Of a stretch of DNA of 64,000 nt, positions 57,484 through 64,000 are shown one piece after another. This DNA comes from Paenibacillus sp. FSL H3-0469. Its GTDB lineage: Bacteria > Bacillota > Bacilli > Paenibacillales > Paenibacillaceae. Made by a program: the position numbers and the translations under genes. How positions within the stretch are numbered: the stretch's first letter is position 1; the number at the start of each line of letters is the position of its first letter. The notes under the pieces are model-generated. The model did not search any database. It was not told where the DNA came from and saw nothing but the letters and a program-made list of their open reading frames with translations. Where the stretch lies: positions 4,464,001 through 4,528,000 of the forward strand of contig NZ_CP150302.1 in NCBI RefSeq assembly GCF_038051945.1, given 5' to 3'.

Positions 57484-58385
57484 CCATACAATGCCAAAGC
57501 AGCTTTCAAAACAACCATGACGGAGCGAAGCCCGAAGGATGCGGGTGCCTGTATCTGGTGGCTACACCGATCGGCAATCTGGAGGATATGACTTACCGGG
57601 CCGTGCGCATGCTGAAGGAATGCGATATTATCGCCGCAGAGGATACGAGACAGACGCGTAAGCTGCTGAGCCATTTTGAAATTACACCGTCCATGCTGTT
57701 CAGTTACCATGAGCATAACAAGGCTGCCAGTGGACCGGAGCTGATACGCTATATAATAGAAGGTAAAAATCTGGCACTCGTCAGCGATGCTGGTCTGCCG
57801 GCGATTTCCGACCCTGGTGCCGATTTGGTAGCCCTGGCTGTCAGCCATCAGATTCCGGTGATTCCGGTGCCTGGGGCGAATGCCGCACTGTCGGCTTTGA
57901 TTGCCTCAGGGCTGCCTACGGCCAGCTTCACGTTCATCGGCTTCCTGCCCAGAGAGCGCAAGGATATCCGGGCCGTGCTGGCACCTCTCCGTTCTGCCCA
58001 AGGGACACTTCTCTTCTATGAGTCCCCGCACCGCGTGGCCAAGACCCTTGTTCATTTGCAGGAGGCCTTCGGTAACCGCCGTATCACACTAGCGCGTGAG
58101 CTGACTAAGCGGTATGAGGAGTTCCTGCGCGGAAGCATTGAGGAGTGCCTGGCCTGGCTGGAGGAGCATCCCCCGCTTGGCGAATACGTGATCGTGCTGG
58201 AGGGAGAGAGTAAAGAGGAGGCCGAGCTGGCCGAGTCTTCCTGGTGGCGTCAGCTTAGTACCAGTGAGCATGTGGCTCACTACGAAACCTCAGGCTTAAC
58301 TCGTAAGGATGCTATGAAAAAGGCAGCGTCTGACCGTGGATTGTCCAAGCGCGATATTTATAACGAACTCCTGGAGCGGGGTTAG
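57480..58385 (+). CDS. rsmI: 16S rRNA 2'-O-methyltransferase RsmI
   Basis: 301 aa. Methylates C1402 ribose in 16S rRNA. Tetrapyrrole-methylase fold: LVATPIGNLEDMTYRAVRML, AEDTRQTRKLL, LVSDAGLPAISDPGADLV, PVPGANAALSALIASGL and FYESPHRV. The C-terminal helix-rich part (SGLTRKDAMKKAASDRGLSKRDIYNELL) is normal. Confidence 0.96.
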   Translation: MTIQCQSSFQNNHDGAKPEGCGCLYLVATPIGNLEDMTYRAVRMLKECDIIAAEDTRQTRKLLSHFEITPSMLFSYHEHNKAASGPELIRYIIEGKNLALVSDAGLPAISDPGADLVALAVSHQIPVIPVPGANAALSALIASGLPTASFTFIGFLPRERKDIRAVLAPLRSAQGTLLFYESPHRVAKTLVHLQEAFGNRRITLARELTKRYEEFLRGSIEECLAWLEEHPPLGEYVIVLEGESKEEAELAESSWWRQLSTSEHVAHYETSGLTRKDAMKKAASDRGLSKRDIYNELLERG

Positions 58386-58925
58386 AACACTGTGGTGTTG
58401 TAGTTATTACAATTCCAGTAAAAACCTAAAGATGGGTTTAATCATCTGAACATCCAATGAAATAAATGTATTCCATACACTTATATGGATTATATTAATC
58501 CTTTTATTGAAGAATTCCCCTTCAAATTGCAACTTTTCCAAGCGGGGTTGTTCTTTAGTGGTGTTTGGCTTAGCGTACGGACTGAGGAGCTCTTATCCGG
58601 GAAGAAAGTCGTCAATTGGGCGATTAACGGACCCCAAGGACCTTATCCCCTGCAATTCAGCTCCAAAACGACTCGTAGAAGGACGATAAGGTCGTCTGAG
58701 TCCGTTACGCTGCAAAAGGTGGCGTTCTCGTGGGAATAAGGTCTTTTCGGTCCGTTAGATTTTTTGGGATGATAGGGTTTCATTAGGGAGGGTTTGGGAA
58801 GGTAAGAATCAGTATTTTAATAAGTAGATGAGAGATTTAAGAAGTAGTTTTACGAAGAAGTGGTTTAGTGAGCAGACAGGGTTAGGAAAAAGGGGTATCC
58901 GGAGAAAGTCCCCGAAAAACACCTA
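58386..58925. other. Intergenic region with a large imperfect palindrome
   Basis: 540 bases between rsmI and abrB without a credible gene. The middle holds the palindromic element at 58573-58710. The remainder is low-complexity, purine-rich on the plus strand. Confidence 0.5.
58573..58710. repeat. Imperfect palindromic intergenic element
   Basis: GCGTACGGACTGAG at the left end is nearly the inverse of CTGAGTCCGTTACGC at the right end. Inside, several CTTATCC/GGATAAGG-like blocks and GGACC motifs recur. Resembles Paenibacillus intergenic repeats from memory; only one copy is in this window. Confidence 0.45.
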
Positions 58926-58957
58926 AAAAAATACCTCCCGCGCGAACGGGAGGCCAA
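58926..58957 (-). terminator. Terminator of abrB
   Basis: Minus-strand stem CCTCCCG / CGGGAGG with loop TTCGCG, then TATTTTTTT. Confidence 0.8.
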
Positions 58958-59016
58958 GGAGATATAAAAAGGTTAGAATTAACAATTGGATTAGTTCCTA
59001 TTATACCCTATTTATT

Positions 59017-59271
59017 TTAGTTTGTCACAGGGGTAGGGATAGCCGAAATGCATTCATGACAAACAATTTTACCTTTGAAGTAAGTTACATTCTCAGCATT
59101 ACCGCAGAAAATGCAAGCAGGCTCGTATTTCTTAAGCATGATCCGCTCACCGTCCACGTAAATTTCGAGCGCATCTTTTTCTCCAATGCCCAGGGTGCGA
59201 CGCAATTCAATTGGAATAACGACCCGTCCAAGCTCATCTACCTTACGTACAATTCCTGTTGATTTCATCAT
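59017..59271 (-). CDS. abrB: AbrB-family transition-state regulator with C-terminal zinc-ribbon-like motif
   Basis: 84 aa from ATG 59271 (59268 also possible). The N-terminal swapped-hairpin DNA-binding domain is MKSTGIVRKVDELGRVVIPIELRRTLGIGEKDALEIYVDGERIMLKKY. The C-terminus CIFCGNAENVTYFKGKIVCHECI has two CxxC pairs, unlike B. subtilis AbrB, which has no such cysteines. Represses transition-state genes in B. subtilis; a metal-binding tail is inference. Conserved position, opposite strand. Confidence 0.9.
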   Translation of the reverse strand: MMKSTGIVRKVDELGRVVIPIELRRTLGIGEKDALEIYVDGERIMLKKYEPACIFCGNAENVTYFKGKIVCHECISAIPTPVTN

Positions 59272-59546
59272 TACAATCGTTGCTCCTCTCAATGTTCAAA
59301 AGCGTCATTATTCGACATTCTTCACTGTTTTATGATATTTATAATACCAACCATTCCCAAAACAGTCAACCTTTTTTCAGGCTAATTTTAAGGAATCTTT
59401 TGAGACTACATTTATTCCGCGTTTGACCGGGCAAATCACTCTAAAATTGCTTATGAAGATGTTTGTCGATTTGGCAGTGTACGAATCGCTAATATTCGAC
59501 AAAGAGCGACAATATATTATATAAAACAAGAAAAGGAGATGATTTC

Positions 59547-60830
59547 ATGAAGCAACCGCTGTCAGAAGAGAAGGTATTTAAGGACCCGGTTCACAACTAT
59601 ATCCACGTACAGGACACTATTATCTGGCGACTGATCAATACTATGGAGTTCCAGCGACTGCGGCGCATCCGGCAGCTGGGCACCTCCTATTTGACCTTTC
59701 ACGGGGCGGAACACAGCCGGTTCTCCCATTCTCTGGGGGTATATGAGATTACGCGGAGGATTATTTCCCAGTTTGAACGGAGCGGCTACAAGGATTGGAT
59801 GCCAGAGGAGAGACTGCTTACCCTGTGTGCGGCATTGCTGCATGATTTGGGGCATGGCCCCTTTTCCCATTCTATAGAAGAAGCTTTCGAAATGGATCAT
59901 GAAGACTGGACCTGCCGTATCATTCTGGAGGATACTGAGATCACTGCTATTCTGCGTGATGTGGCTGAAGATTTCCCCGGTAAAGTGGCCTCGGTCATCT
60001 CCAAAACCTATGAACATGAAATTGTTGTCAATTTGGTGTCGGGACCGCTCGATGCTGACCGGATGGATTATCTGCTCCGGGATGCATATTATACAGGGGT
60101 GAATTATGGAACCATAGACATCGACCGGATTCTGCGGATGTTGCGTCCTTATGACGGCCGGGTGGTTGTGAAGGAATCGGGGATGCATGCGATTGAGGAT
60201 TATCTGATGTCGCGGTATCAGATGTACTGGCAGGTCTATTTCCATCCGGTAACCCGCAGCTCGGAGATTATTCTCAGACAGATTCTCCGCCGGGCCAAGG
60301 AGCTGGTGCAGCAGCAGCATGCCTTCCGCTTCATGATCGAGCCCTTAAGCGATCTGTTCAGCGGAGAGGTAACGGTAGGGCAGTATCTGCTGCTGGATGA
60401 AGCCTTGATGCAGACTGCCTTCATGCAGTGGACGCTTGAGGAGGATGCCATCCTGAGCGACTTGTGCAGCCGGTTTATCCATCGTAAACTGTATAAATAT
60501 GTGGAGATGGAGCATTTGGATTCTGACATGATTGGCGAAATCCGCCGCAGCTTCGCCGGTGCGGGACTCCGGCCCGATTATGACCTGGAAATTGATTATC
60601 CCACCGATCTTCCCTATGATGTATTCCGTCCGGGAGACGGCTTTGACAGCAAGCAGATCCTGCTTCTGGACAAGCATGAGCGGCTGAGGGAAATCTCCGA
60701 GGTCTCGGATATTGTACGCTCCATCAGCGGTATTCACCGCGGCAGACACCATCTGTATTTTCCGCAGGACAGGCTGCAGAAAGCCCTTCCACAGCTGCCG
60801 CCATCCATCGCAGAGATTTTTGCCAAATAA
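59547..60830 (+). CDS. HD-domain phosphohydrolase (YwfO/dGTPase-like)
   Basis: 427 aa. Metal motif: HSRFSHSLGVYEITRRI, LLHDLGHGPFSHSIEEAF and DADRMDYLLRDAYYTGVNYG. Related to SAMHD1-like dNTPases and B. subtilis YwfO; the substrate is unknown. AAAGGAG before the ATG. It stands where metS lies in B. subtilis. Confidence 0.92.
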   Translation: MKQPLSEEKVFKDPVHNYIHVQDTIIWRLINTMEFQRLRRIRQLGTSYLTFHGAEHSRFSHSLGVYEITRRIISQFERSGYKDWMPEERLLTLCAALLHDLGHGPFSHSIEEAFEMDHEDWTCRIILEDTEITAILRDVAEDFPGKVASVISKTYEHEIVVNLVSGPLDADRMDYLLRDAYYTGVNYGTIDIDRILRMLRPYDGRVVVKESGMHAIEDYLMSRYQMYWQVYFHPVTRSSEIILRQILRRAKELVQQQHAFRFMIEPLSDLFSGEVTVGQYLLLDEALMQTAFMQWTLEEDAILSDLCSRFIHRKLYKYVEMEHLDSDMIGEIRRSFAGAGLRPDYDLEIDYPTDLPYDVFRPGDGFDSKQILLLDKHERLREISEVSDIVRSISGIHRGRHHLYFPQDRLQKALPQLPPSIAEIFAK

Positions 60831-60883
60831 CCAATCAAGCTTGGAATTATAGATACAATAACAGGCCGAAAGGATGTAATGTA

Positions 60884-61654
60884 ATGCAGTTATTCGACAC
60901 CCATACCCATCTCGATGCTCCACAATTCGACGAAGACCGCGAAGAGGTCATTGCCAGGGCACTGGAAGCCGGCGTCAGCAAGATGATCAACATTGGCTTT
61001 AACCGGGACACGATACCGACCACCATGCAGCTTGCCGAGAAATATGATTATATTTATGCAGCTGTTGGCTGGCATCCCCAGGATGCCATCACGATGAAGG
61101 ACGGAGACCTGGAATGGATCGCTTCCTTATGCGCTCATCCCAAGGTGGTTGCCATCGGTGAGATCGGGCTGGATTACTACTGGGACACCTCTCCTAAGGA
61201 TGTACAGCATGAAGTATTCCGCAAGCAGATCGGGCTGGCCCGTGAGCTGAAGATGCCGATCTGTATTCATAACCGCGATGCTCATGAAGATGTGATCCGC
61301 ATCCTCCGCGAGGAGAAGGCGGGCGAGGTTGGCGGTGTAATGCACTCCTTCTCCGGCAGCTGGGAAAGTGCCAAGATGTGTCTTGATTTGGGCTTCCATC
61401 TTTCTTTTGGAGGACCGGTTACGTTCAAGAATGCACGGGTGCCTAAAGAGGTGCTTGCCCAGACTCCGCTGGACCGGCTGTTGATCGAAACCGACTCCCC
61501 TTATCTGACTCCGCACCCCTTCCGGGGCAAGCGAAATGAGACCGCTCATGTGAGGCTGGTAGCGGAGGCGGCCGCGGCAATAAAAGGGATTGAATTACAG
61601 GAATTGGCGGAAATTACGTATGCGAACGCACTGGAACGATTTGGTATACTCTGA
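60884..61654 (+). CDS. yabD: TatD-family metal-dependent deoxyribonuclease (YabD)
   Basis: 256 aa. All TatD motifs are present: FDTHTHLDAPQFD, AIGEIGLDYYW, CIHNRDAHED, HSFSGSWE and IETDSPYLTPHP. Fifty-three bases after the HD gene. Confidence 0.96.
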   Translation: MQLFDTHTHLDAPQFDEDREEVIARALEAGVSKMINIGFNRDTIPTTMQLAEKYDYIYAAVGWHPQDAITMKDGDLEWIASLCAHPKVVAIGEIGLDYYWDTSPKDVQHEVFRKQIGLARELKMPICIHNRDAHEDVIRILREEKAGEVGGVMHSFSGSWESAKMCLDLGFHLSFGGPVTFKNARVPKEVLAQTPLDRLLIETDSPYLTPHPFRGKRNETAHVRLVAEAAAAIKGIELQELAEITYANALERFGIL

Positions 61655-61852
61655 AAACGGGAGTAAATGCGGTGAAAAATGAAGTATAGCGGATATATTA
61701 AACTTTTATAACGGAAAAACGGTCGATTATTACAATATTTTAATCATTTTTTTACGTAAACGTGGTTGAATCGTCCTTTACAACATGTATCAAAACAGGA
61801 TATCATCTTTTCAGTGCAGTGAGCTGTTGTAACTGTGACAGTCACTAATTTC

Positions 61853-62085
61853 ATGGATCGTCTCGCTGAGTCTCCGGATATGGAGAATGGGGGAACCAAT
61901 AATGCTCTGCCGCATGAACGTAGTACAAATGCAGAATTGCCGCAGGCATTGTTTGATTTCTTTACGTGGTCTTGGGGTGAATTTGAGGGCAACCGCCGTG
62001 AGCGGGTGACCTGAGATAGGGCGTCTCTCTTATGTCCGAACCCGACAGCTAACCCCGTAAGCGCAAGTAAGAGAGGAAACCTCGT
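61853..62085 (+). promoter_or_regulatory. ydaO/yuaA-type c-di-AMP riboswitch
   Basis: Contains GGGGGAACCAAT, TGGGGTGAAT, GTGACCTGAGATAGGGCGTC, CCGAACCCGACAGCTAACCC and GTAAGCG in the order of the ydaO aptamer consensus. Ligand binding normally favours termination. The terminator 30 bases downstream and the yabE-like gene fit that scheme. Ends estimated. Confidence 0.9.
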
Positions 62086-62115
62086 GCATAAGCATTCCGA
62101 CGTATTCGATACCGG

Positions 62116-62166
62116 GAAGCCACGAAAGAGTCCTCTATGAACTCTTTTTTAGGCTTCTTTTGTTTT
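62116..62166 (+). terminator. Expression-platform terminator of the c-di-AMP riboswitch
   Basis: Outer stem GAAGCC / GGCTTC, inner AAAGAGT / ACTCTTT, T-rich tail. Confidence 0.75.
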
Positions 62167-62366
62167 GAATAATGAGAATGCTCCCGGCATACTGTTATAT
62201 AACAGATCTCCGGAGTAACTATGCCGAGCAGGCGATCCATGAGCAGGAAACGCTGAAGCAAGTGCGGGCGTATCCTGTTGCAAACTCAAACCTAGTTTCG
62301 TCAGAAGTGATACAGTCTACCTTGATATAACTTGGACGACGGGGCTATGTAAGGAGGATGGAAAGA

Positions 62367-63527
62367 GTGGGCGTATTCCAACCAGAGGTATCCCATGATT
62401 CGCAATCATCCAGCAGGTCTTTCGCATTACGGTTGAAGCAAGTAAATCCCCGCGTAGTTTTACTTGCCGGTGTGGCATCGATTGTTATCGCACTGTTAAT
62501 ACTGCTGTACGTACACGGTCAGAGCAAGAAAGAAATTACTCTAGTAATAGACGGACAGGTACAGACACTGGAGACGCGGGAAACGCTGTTCAGTGATGTG
62601 CTGGCTAAGGAACAGATTTCGCTGCAGGCGCATGATGAATTATCTATTGGCCTTAGTGATGAAATAAAAGACGGCGACCGTATCGTGATTAACACTGCGC
62701 AAAAGTTCGCTCTTACCGTAGACGGAAAGACCGAGACGTTATTTACGACCGAGGATACCATTGGTCAGGCCATCGGCAAGCTGGGCTACAGCCTCGAAGG
62801 CTTAGACAAGATTTACCCTTCGCTAGAAACCGCAGTATCTGCAGACATGGAAATCAAAATTGTCCGGATTAACAAGCATGTGGTTCAACGGACAACTAAT
62901 TTGCCTTTCCGGGTCATTAAGACAGCAGACCCCTCATTGACTAAGGGAACCGTAAGAGTAGCGCAGGCAGGTAAGCCTGGCGTAATGATCCAGCACATCG
63001 AGAAGATCTATCAAGATGGCGAGCTGGCATCCATGCGCATGATCGGCAAGGAAGTACAGACGGTTACCAAGGACAAAGTCATTGCCATTGGAACCAAGCC
63101 GCTTCCTAAGCCCGTTGTAGTTACTGCCAAAGTCTCCAAACCTGTAACAACCTCCAAGTCATCTAAAGCCAGCGCAAAGGCCAGCAATGTTACCAGTAAG
63201 GCTGGTGTGGATTTTGAGTACAAAAGAATGATCAAAAACGTATCCATGACTGCGTATTCGTCGCAGGAACCGGGTATTGGAACACGTACTGCCTCCGGCA
63301 CACGCGTAACGGAAGGCCGCACTATAGCTGTAGATCCTAGTGTTATACCAATTGGCTGGTGGGTGTACATTGAAGGATTAGGGTTTCGCCGAGCAGAGGA
63401 TACCGGCGGTGCCATCAAAGGCAACAAGGTGGATGTCTATTACGATTCACTGAGTCATGCCCGTAATTTCGGCCGCAAGTCGCGCACACTTTATGTGATC
63501 GGACCTGTGAAGCCGGAGCTGAACTAA
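62367..63527 (+). CDS. yabE: YabE-like cell-wall protein with DUF348, G5 and 3D domains
   Basis: 386 aa from GTG 62367, nine bases after AAGGAGG; an ATG at 62358 touches the ribosome-binding site. Membrane segment at about 34-52, two or three DUF348 repeats (TLVIDGQVQTLETRETLFSDVLAKE; FALTVDGKTETLFTTEDTIGQA), a G5 domain (LPFRVIKTADPSLTKGTVRVAQAGKPGV), a Ser/Lys linker and a C-terminal 3D domain (MTAYSSQEPGIGTRTASG, TIAVDPSVIPIG, AEDTGGAIKGNKVDVYY) with the three Asp. Probably a lytic enzyme related to resuscitation factors. Under c-di-AMP riboswitch control. Confidence 0.94.
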   Translation: MGVFQPEVSHDSQSSSRSFALRLKQVNPRVVLLAGVASIVIALLILLYVHGQSKKEITLVIDGQVQTLETRETLFSDVLAKEQISLQAHDELSIGLSDEIKDGDRIVINTAQKFALTVDGKTETLFTTEDTIGQAIGKLGYSLEGLDKIYPSLETAVSADMEIKIVRINKHVVQRTTNLPFRVIKTADPSLTKGTVRVAQAGKPGVMIQHIEKIYQDGELASMRMIGKEVQTVTKDKVIAIGTKPLPKPVVVTAKVSKPVTTSKSSKASAKASNVTSKAGVDFEYKRMIKNVSMTAYSSQEPGIGTRTASGTRVTEGRTIAVDPSVIPIGWWVYIEGLGFRRAEDTGGAIKGNKVDVYYDSLSHARNFGRKSRTLYVIGPVKPELN

Positions 63528-63627
63528 ACGTAATGCCTTTTGCAAATTAGCGGTTAATACGATATAGTGAGGGAAGCACTTACGGAATTTTTGAGAGCTG
63601 CCGCTCATCACTTATACATTCTTTAGC

Positions 63628-63662
63628 CAAAAAGAAGGGGAGCGAATCCTCTTCTTTTTGCG
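63628..63662 (+). terminator. Terminator of yabE
   Basis: AAAAAGAAGgGGA / TCCtCTTCTTTTT hairpin with T-tail. Confidence 0.75.
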
Positions 63663-63688
63663 TTCTGGAGTAAGGAGTAAAAATATTT

Positions 63689-64000
63689 ATGATTAAAGAG
63701 CTAATTGTAGTTGAAGGGAAAAGCGATACCGTTGCCGTTAAGCGGGCGGTAGAGGCCGATACGATTGAAACCGGGGGTTCGGCAGTGGATAGCAGGGTCA
63801 TTGCCAAGATCAGGCTGGCCATGGAGCGCCGGGGTGTAATCATTCTTACCGACCCGGATCATGCCGGAGAGCGAATCCGCAAAATTGTTGCGGCCAAGGT
63901 GCCGGGCTGCAAGCATGCCTTCATCCCGGAGAAGGATGCCACCCGCAAAGGCGATATCGGAATAGAGAATGCTTCGCCTGAAGCTATCCGCCATGCGCTG
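63689..64000 (+). CDS. rnmV: Ribonuclease M5 (3' end beyond window)
   Basis: 104 codons of the N-terminal Toprim domain, open to the window edge. MIKELIVVEGKSDTVAVKRAV and ILTDPDHAGERIRKIV are the catalytic Glu and DxD motifs. Matures 5S rRNA. Follows yabE as in B. subtilis. Confidence 0.95.
   Translation, partial: MIKELIVVEGKSDTVAVKRAVEADTIETGGSAVDSRVIAKIRLAMERRGVIILTDPDHAGERIRKIVAAKVPGCKHAFIPEKDATRKGDIGIENASPEAIRHAL

Overview
This window is the replication-origin region of a spore-forming Firmicute, almost certainly a Paenibacillus. The evidence is the gene order (rpmH, rnpA, yidC, jag, mnmE, mnmG, rsmG, noc, parA, parB on one side and dnaA, dnaN, yaaA, recF, remB, gyrB, gyrA, rrn on the other), sporulation genes (yyaC, a YheC/YheD protein, gin, ricT, spo0J), moderate GC, strong Shine-Dalgarno sites and frequent GTG/TTG starts. 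The origin lies at about 31.5-33.8 kb. Almost every gene left of it is on the minus strand and almost every gene right of it on the plus strand, so transcription follows replication.

Left arm, read outward from the origin: rpmH; rnpA-yidC-jag; mnmE-mnmG-rsmG; noc; parA-parB; a class-V aminotransferase; DUF4446; yyaC (opposite strand); a DUF3343-mscS-DUF951 cluster; tRNA-Ser(CGA); yjzC (opposite strand); rpsF-ssb-rpsR behind a clear sigma-A promoter; a ~270-nt structured leader in front of a MutS2 paralog without a Smr domain; an orphan peptide-binding lipoprotein; an LCP-family transferase; a CBS protein; a MazG-like protein; yybS-gdpP-rplI-dnaB; purA; a small membrane protein; and the start of a LysM protein cut by the window edge.

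Right arm: dnaA, an unwinding site with DnaA-trio-like repeats, dnaN, yaaA, recF, remB, gyrB, a YheC/YheD ATP-grasp gene (opposite strand), gyrA, an HD-GYP gene, and one rRNA operon (16S-23S-5S, no spacer tRNA) with tandem promoters. Then come a lipoprotein, an unknown membrane protein, gin, a decarboxylase-like gene, tmk, darA, yaaR, holB, ricT, yabA, yabB, rsmI, abrB (opposite strand), an HD-domain hydrolase, tatD, a c-di-AMP riboswitch controlling a yabE-like G5/3D gene, and the start of rnmV.

The genes cover replication initiation and its control (DnaA, YabA, Soj/Spo0J, Noc, parS), DNA topology, ribosome and tRNA maturation, protein insertion, sporulation control and c-di-AMP signalling (GdpP, DarA, the ydaO-type riboswitch and possibly the CBS protein). 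No insertion sequence, prophage or CRISPR array is visible. The most unusual item is the leader before the MutS2 paralog. It has a promoter, a 7-codon ORF whose last codons form one arm of a perfect 12-bp inverted repeat, and an intrinsic terminator, which is the layout of ribosome-mediated attenuation. Several families of hairpin-forming intergenic repeats also occur near the origin.
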